Origin: Bacteroidota bacterium
Lineage (GTDB): Bacteria > Bacteroidota > Bacteroidia > Cytophagales > Microscillaceae
Reading direction: 5' to 3'
Assembly (NCBI GenBank): GCA_004292795.1
Contig: RDXI01000001.1
Location: 1 to 51,473 of the forward strand
DNA: 51,473 nucleotides
The stretch's first letter is position 1. Each line of letters opens with the position of its first letter. The translations under genes were made by a program, and so were the position numbers. This document shows, one piece after another, positions 9,709-18,028 of this stretch. Below the pieces are notes generated by a model. That model was not told the origin of the DNA. It saw only the letters and a program-made list of their open reading frames with translations, and searched no databases.

Positions 9709-10505
9709 CCCCAACGCAAGTCGAGCTTGAAGTTTTCAAGAATCCATTTGCGCAAATATTTTTCATCAGGATAGCCACACATTTCATAGATGAACTCGCT
9801 GAAAAGGTCTTGCATCAATTCTTTGTCCTCTTTGGTTCGTTCAGGGCAATGGTTTTTCATAATCTCTACCAATGGCGCAATGCGGGTTTTCAGTGCTTGC
9901 GAGTCTATTTGTTTGATGGCTCTTTTGGCTATGAGTTTTCGCTTTGTCACATCTCCATCTTCCGCCACATAGAAGGCGATTGTGTCGATGTTATGCTCCT
10001 TTACAAAATCCCCTAAGGGAAATCCATATTCGTATTTTTCCTTTCTGAATACTCTTGTGTATCGCTGTTTTGTGATGCCATTGGTAAAACTATAAATCAA
10101 CTTGGCATCATAATGTTGTTTGGGTATGTCCATATGCCCAAAGTCTAATACGGTGTCATCATACAACAAAGGATAGGGGCGACTCGCGTAGGCTGTAAAA
10201 AAGGCATAAGAAGAGCCACAGCATTTGATACCTGCCACCTCGATAGGCGTAATTAGGTTTTTTACAGCATCTTTTCCGTTGCTTCTGATGGTTACCAATT
10301 TCTTGTTGAGCGTGTCGTACAAAATGGCTACCTTGCCTTCGAGCTGTACTTTGGCTTCGCTTGCATAATATCGCCCTGCCACAAGTTCAGTCTTGCCTTC
10401 AGTAATTTTACCATTGGCATACACAAATTGATAATGCGGTTGGTCTTGTCCTTGTGCCTTGCCTACCCAACACAACAAGAGCAAGAGAAATCCTATTTTT
10501 TTCAT
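9705..10505 (-). CDS. Secreted protein of unknown function
   Basis: A 266-residue protein with a signal peptide (1-19, ending AQGQ). The rest is soluble: an N-terminal beta-rich part with KVAILYDTLNKKLVTIRSNG, a central IKCCGSSYAFF segment, and a helical C-terminus with cysteines (NHCPER, EMCGYPDEKYL). The segment on function of internal reporters, LYDDTVLDFGHMDI, looks like part of a beta structure. I do not recognise the family. The CCG tripeptide is not the repeated CCG domain of heterodisulfide-reductase-like proteins, so this is not the missing partner of the upstream Fe-S gene. Its TAG stop lies in the 9-mer pair at 9683-9708. Confidence 0.75.
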   Translation of the reverse strand: MKKIGFLLLLLCWVGKAQGQDQPHYQFVYANGKITEGKTELVAGRYYASEAKVQLEGKVAILYDTLNKKLVTIRSNGKDAVKNLITPIEVAGIKCCGSSYAFFTAYASRPYPLLYDDTVLDFGHMDIPKQHYDAKLIYSFTNGITKQRYTRVFRKEKYEYGFPLGDFVKEHNIDTIAFYVAEDGDVTKRKLIAKRAIKQIDSQALKTRIAPLVEIMKNHCPERTKEDKELMQDLFSEFIYEMCGYPDEKYLRKWILENFKLDLRWG

Positions 10506-10540
10506 AACAAATGTAAGAACGAAGATGCACTAAAAAAGTT

Positions 10541-10563
10541 ACCCACGCTTGTTGGGCGTGGGT
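10541..10563 (-). terminator. Terminator hairpin after the Fe-S protein gene
   Basis: An 8-base GC-rich stem (ACCCACGC and its complement) with a 7-base loop is followed on the minus strand by a TTTTTT run. It lies 58 bases after the stop of the 10621-11955 gene. Confidence 0.7.
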
Positions 10564-10597
10564 GTTGTATATGGGGTAGGCAAGCTTTATTTTTGCC

Positions 10598-10621
10598 GTT
10601 GTCTGTGTCCTCAAAGACAAC
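10598..10621 (-). repeat. GAGGACAC-loop hairpin, copy 1
   Basis: A 24-base hairpin (7-base stem GTTGTCT/AGACAAC) begins at the last base of the stop codon of the Fe-S gene. It is the same length as the hairpin at 15681-15704, shares the loop region TGTGTCCTCA, and is followed by the same GGCA on the minus strand, so the two belong to one repeat family. Confidence 0.55.
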
Positions 10622-11955
10622 TATTTCACATCATTTGCCCAATTAAACCTATCTGTAGGCGCGAATTTCCAAGGTGAGAAGCTCGTTTCTATATTTTGCA
10701 ACATAGCTGTCCAAGCGGGAGGCGTAGCCGATTCTTCCATAGCGATATATTGGCGAATTTGTATGATGATGCTCAACGGGTCGATGTTGATAGGGCAAGC
10801 CTCCACACACGCATTGCAAGTCGTACAAGCCATGAGTTCTTCTTTCGAGATGTATTGGTCAGAATACAATCCATTGCCTTGTGCGAGGGCATCAGCCAAA
10901 GACATACCTTTTTCCAAATACGCGCCCAACTCCTCGATGCGGTCGCGTGTGTCCATCATTACCTTGCGGGGCGATAGTTTCTTGCCTGTCAGGTTCGCAG
11001 GGCAAGAGGCAGTACAACGTCCACACTCCGTACAAGAATAAGCGTCCATGAGGTTTTTCCACGTCAAGTCGGTAGCGTCTTTTGCTCCAAAACGCACTAC
11101 TTCTGGCGCACTGCCATCATCTTGAATAAGCCCAAGCGCGAGGTTTACTTCGCGGGTTACGATAGCATTGTTTACAAACTTACCTTTGTCTTCGAGGTTA
11201 GAAAAATACGTATTGGGGAAGGCAAGGAAAATGTGCAAGTGTTTTGAGTACGTAACGTACAACGCAAAGCCCAAGATGCCCAAGATATGAAACCACCACG
11301 CCACGCGCTCAATAATCATCAAAACGGTATTGCTTTCTATACTCGCGAACAAGGGGATAAGATATTGACTAAACCAAAACTTGCCTCCCACGTTGGGATA
11401 GTGATGGTCGCCTCTTTCCTGCAAAATGCTGTCTGTGGCGTTCATAGTCAAGATAGCCAACATGAGTACAATCTCGAACACCAAAATCAAATTGGCATCA
11501 AGACGCGCCCAGCCTTTGATTTCTGCCTTTTGGAAACGCTCTACTTTCAACATATTGCGCCTCACTAAGAAAATGACACACGCCACAATTACCGAAACGG
11601 CTAAGAACTCGAAAAAGCCTATCAAAAAATTGTAGAACGCAGTAGGCAAGATGTTACTAAAGATGCGGTGCTTGCCTGTTACACCATCAATGATTATCTC
11701 TAAGACTTCAATATTCACCAACACAAAGCCCACATACACAAACAAGTGCAACAAGCCCACCAAAGGACGATGAAACATCTTGCCTTGCCCGAAAGCTATC
11801 AAAAACATAGTCTTGAGGCGTGCTGGCATATTGTCGTGGCGTGCAATAGGTCTGCCAAGTTGAATATTGGCACTGATACGCCTGACGCGCTTGCTTACCA
11901 AGTAGCCAACAGTGGCAAGGGCGATTATAAAAGCTATGATAGGGATAAATTCCAT
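10621..11955 (-). CDS. Membrane-bound (4Fe-4S) electron-transfer protein
   Basis: A 444-residue protein. Its N-terminal half has five to six membrane helices (about 1-245) with histidines suited to haem binding (FHRPLVGLLHLF, WWFHILG), like the gamma subunit of nitrate reductases. The C-terminal half carries two 4Fe-4S motifs, CTECGRCTASCP (about 307) and CTTCNACVEACP (about 375). It resembles the HdrC/GlpC-type proteins of Bacteroidota that move electrons between quinones and cytoplasmic partners. The usual neighbour with two CCG domains is absent on both sides. A terminator follows, so the gene is transcribed alone. Confidence 0.85.
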   Translation of the reverse strand: MEFIPIIAFIIALATVGYLVSKRVRRISANIQLGRPIARHDNMPARLKTMFLIAFGQGKMFHRPLVGLLHLFVYVGFVLVNIEVLEIIIDGVTGKHRIFSNILPTAFYNFLIGFFEFLAVSVIVACVIFLVRRNMLKVERFQKAEIKGWARLDANLILVFEIVLMLAILTMNATDSILQERGDHHYPNVGGKFWFSQYLIPLFASIESNTVLMIIERVAWWFHILGILGFALYVTYSKHLHIFLAFPNTYFSNLEDKGKFVNNAIVTREVNLALGLIQDDGSAPEVVRFGAKDATDLTWKNLMDAYSCTECGRCTASCPANLTGKKLSPRKVMMDTRDRIEELGAYLEKGMSLADALAQGNGLYSDQYISKEELMACTTCNACVEACPINIDPLSIIIQIRQYIAMEESATPPAWTAMLQNIETSFSPWKFAPTDRFNWANDVK

Positions 11956-12071
11956 GTCGAAGAAAAGGGTTGAGCGTTGAACATTGAGTGTTGCTTGTGT
12001 GGTGATGCGAAGCCCAAAATTAAGGCGTAATGTTGAATTTACAAAATAAGTGTTTTTTTATCTTTTTTGTT

Positions 12072-12079
12072 TACCTTTG
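12072..12079 (+). promoter_or_regulatory. -7 promoter element TACCTTTG
   Basis: It matches TAnnTTTG and lies 28 bases before the ATG of the M42 peptidase gene, in an AT-rich divergent intergenic region. Confidence 0.6.
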
Positions 12080-12106
12080 TGCAAACACTTTTTCCTCATT
12101 TTTTAA

Positions 12107-13177
12107 ATGCAATCTAAAGAATTTTTGTTCCAATACCTCAATGCCAATGCCCCTGTGGGCTATGAAATGCAAGGGCAAAAAATTTGGTTAGACTATCTCA
12201 AGCCCTACATCGATGGCTACGAAGTCGATAATTATGGCACTGTGGTAGCTATCCAAAACCCTGACGCGCCTTATCGTGTCGTGATTGAAGCCCACGCAGA
12301 CGAAATTTCGTGGTATGTCAATCACATTACTGATGATGGCTACATTTATGTTATTCGCAATGGCGGTTCTGACCACATGATAGCCCCTTCGATGCGCGTG
12401 GATATTCATGGCGACAAGGGCATTGTGAAGGGCGTTTTTGGCTTTCCTGCTATTCATGTGCGCGTAGGCGAGAAAGAGGAAATAAAACCCGAAGTAAAAA
12501 ATATTTTCATTGACGTAGGCGCAAGCACTGCCCAAGAAGTAGAAGAAATGGGTATTCATGTCGGAACGGTCATCACGTTTGAGGCTGATTTGATGGAAAT
12601 GAACGGCAAATATTATGTGGGGCGTGCTTTGGATAACCGCATTGGTGGGTTCATCATTGCCGAAGTAGCAAGGCGTTTGAAAGAAAACAACATCAAACTT
12701 GACTATGGTTTGTATGTCGTGAATGCCGTACAAGAAGAAGTAGGTTTGAATGGCGCGACTATGATTTCAAGGCATCTCAAGCCCAATGTGGCAGTTTGTG
12801 TGGACGTTTGCCACGACTCGTTCTCGCCTTTGGGCTATAGCAAAGTGCGTGACGGAGCTATCAAGGCAGGAAGCGGAGTAGCCATTACTTACGCGCCTGC
12901 TGTGCATAACACCTTGCGCGAAATGTTGCTCAATACTGCCAAAGACAAAGGAATTCCTTTCCAACGCCTCGCCTCCTCGCGTGTTACAGGTACAGATACT
13001 GATGCCTTCGCCTACTCGCATACAGGAGTGCCTTCTGCCTTGCTTTCTGTGCCATTGAAATATATGCACACCACTGTAGAAATGGCACACCAAGATGATG
13101 TAGAAAATACCATTCGTTTGTTCTATGAGTTCCTTTTGCAACTCAAAGCAGGAACGGATTTTAGGTATTTTGCTTAA
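12107..13177 (+). CDS. M42 family metallo-aminopeptidase
   Basis: A 356-residue cytoplasmic enzyme of the M42 (glutamyl or deblocking aminopeptidase, endoglucanase-like) family. Metal and catalytic residues are visible in order: IEAHADEISW (first His and Asp), GRALDNRIGG (bridging Asp), VQEEVGLNGA (catalytic Glu pair), VDVCHDS, and near the end MHTTVEMAHQDD. These enzymes form large tetrahedral dodecamers and remove N-terminal residues from peptides released by proteases. The length is normal for the family. The gene is transcribed alone from a -7 element at 12072 and ends in an inverted repeat at 13204-13244. Confidence 0.93.
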   Translation: MQSKEFLFQYLNANAPVGYEMQGQKIWLDYLKPYIDGYEVDNYGTVVAIQNPDAPYRVVIEAHADEISWYVNHITDDGYIYVIRNGGSDHMIAPSMRVDIHGDKGIVKGVFGFPAIHVRVGEKEEIKPEVKNIFIDVGASTAQEVEEMGIHVGTVITFEADLMEMNGKYYVGRALDNRIGGFIIAEVARRLKENNIKLDYGLYVVNAVQEEVGLNGATMISRHLKPNVAVCVDVCHDSFSPLGYSKVRDGAIKAGSGVAITYAPAVHNTLREMLLNTAKDKGIPFQRLASSRVTGTDTDAFAYSHTGVPSALLSVPLKYMHTTVEMAHQDDVENTIRLFYEFLLQLKAGTDFRYFA

Positions 13178-13203
13178 TGGGTTTTAGGATTTTTTATATA
13201 ATT

Positions 13204-13244
13204 TGCTCCACAAGACAAGTATTCGACAGCTATCTTGTGGAGCA
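13204..13244. terminator. Inverted repeat between convergent genes
   Basis: A perfect 12-base inverted repeat (TGCTCCACAAGA and its complement) with a 17-base spacer lies between the M42 gene (ends 13177) and the LRR gene (ends 13254). A weak T-rich stretch follows. Confidence 0.6.
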
Positions 13245-13253
13245 TCATTTTCA

Positions 13254-15635
13254 CTATGCCAATTTCACATCTCGCGCTTGTAGGCGAGCCAATATTTCGC
13301 ACACTTCGTCAGAGAATAGGCAAGGATTTTTTGCTAAGTTTATATTGGCTAATTTTTCGAGTCGCGTTATGGCAATAGGAAAAAGCTGTAGGTCGTTGTT
13401 GGCGAGGTCTATTTTTTCGAGGCGTTGTAGGTTTTCGCACTCGGTAGGCAAGGACTGTAGCGCGTTGTTGGCAAGGTCTAATGTACGCAATTTCTCCAAC
13501 TTGCCTACAGAGGCAGGCAAGGTTTGCAGTTTATTGCTCGACAAATTTAATATGGCAAGCAATTTCAGCTCGCCTACCGCTTCGGGCAATTCCTGAATAT
13601 TCCCTCCCAATATTTCCAAATGTTCCAAGTCCTTCAGCGCGAACAACGAAGCAGGCAAGGCATCAATATACAACGAACTGATGCGTATTTTTCGCAACTG
13701 TTGGCACGCGCCTATATGGGTAGGCAAGCTCTGCAAAGGCGAAAGCGTGCAGATTAATTCTATCAACTTTTTACAGTTTTGCAAACTTTCAGGCAATTCT
13801 TTAATCGCTGTTTCGGTCAAATGCAAATACCGCAATTCTGCCAAATCGCCTATTTCTTTGGGCAAAGCGGTCATGTGAGAACCATCTATTTGGAGCGTGT
13901 GCAGTTTTTGGCACTTCCCTATTGAGGTAGGCAAGCGCGTTTCACGACATTCGTACAACTCTACTATACCCAAATTCGCCCAATGATGCACAGCAGGCAA
14001 GTTTTGCAGATGTTCATTTTTGCGCAGGATAAGCGAACCCAAGTTTTGCGCCTCTGCAAAAGCACGTGGCAAATTTCTAAAACCGCATTTTTCTACACGC
14101 AAAAGCCTCAAAGCAGGATAGCCTTTTGGCACGAATACGGCACTTTGCAAGTTCTTGTTTTTTTCTAAAGTCAGCACCTCCAAGCGAGGCAACTCGCCTA
14201 AGCACGCAGGCAAACGGCGCAAAAAGGCGTTTTTACTCAAAGTCAAGTTCTCCAAAATGGGAAGTTTGGCAAATGCTTTGGGCAAAGTGGCAATGCTCGT
14301 TTTGTGTAGCACCATTCTACGAAGTTTCGTAGCATATTGGATAGAGGCGGGAATTTTGGTAATCGGTGTTCTGAAAATAGTCAAGGTTTCCAAGCCCTCC
14401 ATCTTGCCTACAAAGTGGCTGATGCGCGTGATGAGGGGCAAACTGCTCAAAGAAAGGTCGTACACATGGCGCAAATTGCCCAAAGAAGCAGGCAAGGAAC
14501 GAAGCGGGCAATCGGATAGGAACAACTGGCGCAAGGCTTGCAACTCGCCTACTCCTTGCGGAAGGCTTGCTAAATCCAGCGTGTGCAAAGACAAATCTTG
14601 TAGTTTTTGGAGCGAACCCATAGGCGGAATTTTCTGCAAAGGCATCTTGTGCAACAACAAGGTTTCCAAATTTTCTAACTGCCCGAATGAGTCAGGCAAT
14701 TTGGCGATGTCTGTTTCGCTAATTTTCAAAAGCGTCAAATTTTTCCAATTCCCTATATCAGCAGGCAAGGTTTTGAGGCGCAGGCTCGTAAGGCGTAGCT
14801 CTTGCAAGTTTTGCAACTTGCCTACAGAGGCAGGCAAGGCTTTCAGGGGCATTCTCTCCAAACGCAGGTAAGTCAAATTTTCTAACTCGCCAAAACTTTC
14901 GGGCAATGTTTGAAAATGCTCGCCTGAAATAGTTAGTTTGGATAAATGGCTACACTTGCCTATACTTTCAGGCAAGGTCTTGAGCGCGACACCATACATA
15001 TCCAACGTTTTCAAATTGACCAACCCGCCTATACTTTCAGGCAAGGCTTTGAGCTTAAAACAATTATCTAAACTCAACTCCCGCAAATTTTCCAACTGCC
15101 CGAAAGTTTCAGGCAAACACTCGATGGGATTATCATCTACATATACATATTCCAATTTGGTAAGCTTGCCTATAGAATCAGGCAATCCCACAAGTTGATT
15201 TTGTGTTAAATTCAAATGATTCAGCTCCAAAAGTTCGCCTATTTCAGTAGGCAAGGCTGTTATTGGGTTGTTGAAAAGCGAAAGATGATTCAAATGTTGG
15301 AAACACTTTATCTCGGCAGGTAGGCAAGGCAGTTGGCAACTATGTATGCTCAAAACCTCCAAAGCCGAACACTGATACAACACAGTTGGAAAGGAATCCC
15401 AATGCAAATCGCGCAAATTCAATTCCTTGATTTGCCCCAACGCGCCCAACCGCGCTATCAATTCCTCATCACAAGGCTCTTGTATGGCTTTCGCAAAATC
15501 TTCATACAGCCGTATTTTTTCCTCAAAAAAGGGCGATTGTATGCCCTGCTGTAGCTGGAAGGCAAGCACGACATTGGCTACAATGCCACTTTCTAATAAA
15601 TGGAGCAGGTTTTGTTCTATATCGGTTATGGTCAT
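13254..15635 (-). CDS. Large leucine-rich-repeat protein, cytoplasmic
   Basis: A 793-residue protein with a helical cap (about 1-90) and then about 30 leucine-rich repeats of 22-24 residues of the form LxxLPxSIGKLxxLxxLxLxxxxL, as in ROCO and plant or animal LRR proteins. There is no signal peptide, membrane helix, kinase or GTPase domain, so it is probably a cytoplasmic binding scaffold. I chose the ATG at 15633-15635 (MTITDIEQ). A longer frame to 15704 would run through a duplicated ruvB tail and a hairpin. The gene holds eight exact 9-mer copies, because the repeat consensus LPxSVGK is readily written as CTTGCCTxxx..GTAGGCAAG. Confidence 0.88.
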   Translation of the reverse strand: MTITDIEQNLLHLLESGIVANVVLAFQLQQGIQSPFFEEKIRLYEDFAKAIQEPCDEELIARLGALGQIKELNLRDLHWDSFPTVLYQCSALEVLSIHSCQLPCLPAEIKCFQHLNHLSLFNNPITALPTEIGELLELNHLNLTQNQLVGLPDSIGKLTKLEYVYVDDNPIECLPETFGQLENLRELSLDNCFKLKALPESIGGLVNLKTLDMYGVALKTLPESIGKCSHLSKLTISGEHFQTLPESFGELENLTYLRLERMPLKALPASVGKLQNLQELRLTSLRLKTLPADIGNWKNLTLLKISETDIAKLPDSFGQLENLETLLLHKMPLQKIPPMGSLQKLQDLSLHTLDLASLPQGVGELQALRQLFLSDCPLRSLPASLGNLRHVYDLSLSSLPLITRISHFVGKMEGLETLTIFRTPITKIPASIQYATKLRRMVLHKTSIATLPKAFAKLPILENLTLSKNAFLRRLPACLGELPRLEVLTLEKNKNLQSAVFVPKGYPALRLLRVEKCGFRNLPRAFAEAQNLGSLILRKNEHLQNLPAVHHWANLGIVELYECRETRLPTSIGKCQKLHTLQIDGSHMTALPKEIGDLAELRYLHLTETAIKELPESLQNCKKLIELICTLSPLQSLPTHIGACQQLRKIRISSLYIDALPASLFALKDLEHLEILGGNIQELPEAVGELKLLAILNLSSNKLQTLPASVGKLEKLRTLDLANNALQSLPTECENLQRLEKIDLANNDLQLFPIAITRLEKLANINLAKNPCLFSDEVCEILARLQARDVKLA

Positions 15636-15644
15636 AAAATTTGC

Positions 15645-15745
15645 TATTGCCCAAACAATCCTTGTGTTTTTTTCCCTGCCGTGGTTTGTGTCCTCACAAA
15701 CCACTACAGAGGCTTTTATTATTGCCCAAACAATCCTTGTGTTTT
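15645..15745 (-). repeat. 26-base direct repeat duplicating the 3' end of ruvB
   Basis: 15645-15670 and 15720-15745 are identical over 26 bases, with a period of 75. The second copy is the end of ruvB (codons TQGLFGQ and most of the stop). The first is a non-coding duplicate that also ends in a stop codon, TAG. The unit between them holds the hairpin at 15681-15704. Confidence 0.85.
15681..15704 (-). repeat. GAGGACAC-loop hairpin, copy 2
   Basis: A perfect 10-base stem (GTGGTTTGTG / CACAAACCAC) with a TCCT loop. Length, loop and flanks match the hairpin at 10598-10621, which also lies just downstream of a minus-strand gene. Confidence 0.65.
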
Positions 15746-16744
15746 GTCAAAGGTGAATTTGAGGTGTAGATAGGCTTTTTCGGTGGCTTCGCGCCCACGC
15801 GAGGTGCGCTTTAAAAAACCTTCTTTGATAAGAAACGGCTCATAGACTTCTTCGATGGTTTCGGCTTCTTCGCCACAGGCAGTAGCGATGGTAGAAATGC
15901 CTACGGGACCGCCTTTGAATTTTTCGATGATAGTCGCCAAGATACGGTTATCCATTTCATCGAGTCCGTATTCATCAACTTCGAGGGCTTGCAGGGCATG
16001 TTGGACTATTTCTTTTGTGATGCGTCCATTGCCTACCACTTGCGCAAAGTCGCGTGTGCGCCTGAGCAAATTATTTGAGATACGCGGTGTGCCTCTGCTT
16101 CTTCGGGCTATTTCATAAGCCGCTTCGTGGTCGACAGGCGTTTGCAAAATAGCACAAGACCTTTTCACAATGTCGCACAATAATTCCGCGTCATAGTATT
16201 CGAGGCGTGCATTGATGCCAAACCTTGCCCGCAGTGGGGAGGTAAGCAAGCCTGCTCGCGTGGTCGCGCCTATGAGCGTAAAAGGATTGAGCGAAAGCTG
16301 GATAGTGCGTGCATTGGGACCCGAATCGAGCATAATGTCAATCCGATAATCTTCCATTGCCGAATACAAATATTCTTCTACAATGGGATTGAGGCGATGA
16401 ATTTCATCAATAAACAACACATCATTTGCCTGTAGGTTGGTGAGCAAGCCTGCAAGGTCGCTAGGTTTGTCCAAAACGGGACCCGAAGTAATCTTGATGC
16501 TCGCGCCCAATTCGTTGGCTATGATGTTCGAGAGGGTAGTCTTGCCTAATCCAGGGGGACCGTGCAACAATACGTGGTCTAAGGCTTCTTTGCGTTGTTT
16601 GGCGGCGATAACAAACACCTTCAGGTTTGCCACTATCTTGTCCTGCCCCGCGAAGTCTTCAAAACTCAAGGGGCGCAAGGCTTTCTCTATTACCCTTTCC
16701 GCATCACTCAAGTTGTCTTTATCGCCTTTGAGGTAATCTTTCAT
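15719..16744 (-). CDS. ruvB: Holliday junction branch migration helicase RuvB
   Basis: A 341-residue AAA+ motor. Walker [10 protein letters not shown] is at about residue 63, Walker B FIDEIHR at about 111, sensor 1 is in LIGATTRAG, the arginine finger is in SPLRARFG, and the C-terminal winged helix includes GPVGISTIA and TSRGREAT. RuvB drives branch migration of Holliday junctions with RuvA and RuvC. I chose the ATG at 16742-16744 (MKDYLKGD); a longer frame to 16795 reads through the promoter. The final eight codons are repeated as non-coding DNA downstream. ruvA and ruvC are not in the window. Confidence 0.97.
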   Translation of the reverse strand: MKDYLKGDKDNLSDAERVIEKALRPLSFEDFAGQDKIVANLKVFVIAAKQRKEALDHVLLHGPPGLGKTTLSNIIANELGASIKITSGPVLDKPSDLAGLLTNLQANDVLFIDEIHRLNPIVEEYLYSAMEDYRIDIMLDSGPNARTIQLSLNPFTLIGATTRAGLLTSPLRARFGINARLEYYDAELLCDIVKRSCAILQTPVDHEAAYEIARRSRGTPRISNNLLRRTRDFAQVVGNGRITKEIVQHALQALEVDEYGLDEMDNRILATIIEKFKGGPVGISTIATACGEEAETIEEVYEPFLIKEGFLKRTSRGREATEKAYLHLKFTFDKTQGLFGQ

Positions 16745-16772
16745 AGGTTTATATAACTTTTGGAAACTTTGA

Positions 16773-16780
16773 CAAATATA
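16773..16780 (-). promoter_or_regulatory. -7 promoter element TATATTTG
   Basis: On the minus strand it lies 29 bases before the ruvB ATG. It supports the shorter ruvB start, because the longer frame would begin upstream of the promoter. Confidence 0.6.
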
Positions 16781-16808
16781 CAACCTTATTCGCAAAAAAA
16801 CAAAGAAT

Positions 16809-16841
16809 ACAAAAAAGGTAGAAGCCTTGCGCCTCTACCTT
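16809..16841 (-). terminator. Terminator after ilvE
   Basis: A stem of AAGGTAGA plus GC with one mismatch lies on the minus strand, followed by TTTTTTGTATT, 21 bases after the ilvE stop. Confidence 0.8.
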
Positions 16842-16861
16842 GTATTATTGGGAGAAAAACA

Positions 16862-17935
16862 TTATGCCTTAGGCACTTGGAAAATCCAATCGAATGTATC
16901 CGTTTCTGTACCTTTGCAAAGGTCAATCAAATATTTTTTTACACGAAGGGCAAAGCCATCTTCGCGGAAAGTAGGAACTTCGTAGTTCTTGCCTGCATAG
17001 CCTATCGCGGCAATGGGCGCAATGGTAGCCGCTGTACCCACGCCAAAGGCTTCGGTCAGCTTGCCTGCTTCGAGGGCTTCTACAATTTCCAATACAGAAA
17101 CTTTGCGTTCTTCTACTTCATAGCCCCACTCACGCGCCAACTGCAAAACGCTTTTGCGCGTAATGCCATCAAGCACCGAGTCGCCCAAAGTAGCCGTAAT
17201 AATTTTGTTGCCTATGGCAAACATCAAATTCATAGTACCTGACTCTTCGATGTGCTTGTGTTCTTTGCCATCAGTCCATATAATTTGGTCGTAGCCTTCT
17301 TCTTTCGCAAGTTTGAAGGGATAGAGCGAAGCCGCGTAATTGCCCGCCGCTTTCGCACTGCCTATGCCTCCTTCTACAGCGCGTGTGAAGTGCGTTTCGA
17401 TTTTTACCTTCACAGGGGCAGTATAATATGAGCCTACAGGCGAGGTAAAAATGATGAATTTGTAGGTATCCGAAGGGCGAACACCTAATATTTCATCTGT
17501 GCCGAACATATAAGGGCGAATGTAGAGCGTAGAGCCATCTTGCGTTGGCACCCAAGCATCATCTATTTGCAAAAGGGTAGTTAGCCCTTGCATAAACAAT
17601 TCTTCGGGAATTTCGGGCATACACATACGCACCGCAGAGCGATTCAAGCGTTTAGCATTTTCCCAAGGGCGAAATATTTGTACTTCGCCTGTAGCGGTGC
17701 GGTAGGCTTTCATACCTTCAAAAATAGCCTGCCCATAGTGCAAAGCTATCAGCGAAGGATTGAACGACAAGGGACCATAAGGCATTATTTTAGGTTCTTG
17801 CCAAGCGCCATCAACATAGTCAATTACGAGCATGTGGTCGCTGAAATACTTGCCAAAGCCGAGATTGTTGAAATCGGTTTCGGGTAGGCGAGATTGGGCG
17901 ACACGCTCAACGGATATATCTAAGGTTGCTATCAT
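16862..17935 (-). CDS. ilvE: Branched-chain amino acid aminotransferase
   Basis: A 357-residue class IV, PLP-dependent aminotransferase that makes Val, Leu and Ile from their keto acids using glutamate. Visible landmarks are LHYGQAIFEGMKAY, FRPWENAKRLNRSA, YIRPYMFGTD, the PLP lysine at about 197 in GSAKAAGNYA, HIEESGTMN and FGVGTAATIAPI. The length and order match the type II ilvE group common in Bacteroidota and eukaryotes. It is alone on its strand, with its own terminator. Confidence 0.96.
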   Translation of the reverse strand: MIATLDISVERVAQSRLPETDFNNLGFGKYFSDHMLVIDYVDGAWQEPKIMPYGPLSFNPSLIALHYGQAIFEGMKAYRTATGEVQIFRPWENAKRLNRSAVRMCMPEIPEELFMQGLTTLLQIDDAWVPTQDGSTLYIRPYMFGTDEILGVRPSDTYKFIIFTSPVGSYYTAPVKVKIETHFTRAVEGGIGSAKAAGNYAASLYPFKLAKEEGYDQIIWTDGKEHKHIEESGTMNLMFAIGNKIITATLGDSVLDGITRKSVLQLAREWGYEVEERKVSVLEIVEALEAGKLTEAFGVGTAATIAPIAAIGYAGKNYEVPTFREDGFALRVKKYLIDLCKGTETDTFDWIFQVPKA

Positions 17936-17984
17936 ATTTCGAGGGGTGGAAGGGTTGAGGGGTAGAAAGGTGGAAGGGGTTTGT

Positions 17985-18022
17985 GGGTATCGGGTTTGCA
18001 GGTAAGCGGGTATCGGGTTTGC
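17985..18022. repeat. 15-base tandem direct repeat
   Basis: GGGTATCGGGTTTGC occurs at 17985-17999 and 18008-18022 (period 23), in a G-rich stretch between ilvE and the exonuclease gene. It looks like slippage DNA with no clear role. Confidence 0.6.
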
Positions 18023-18028
18023 GGATAT

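Noticed and set aside
9705-10505. CCG motif as the missing partner of the Fe-S protein
   Set aside because: There is only one CCG in a secreted protein with no repeated CCG domain; a chance tripeptide.
15636-15704. Longer N-terminus for the LRR protein
   Set aside because: It reads through a duplicated ruvB tail and a hairpin and has no ATG. The ATG at 15635 is better.
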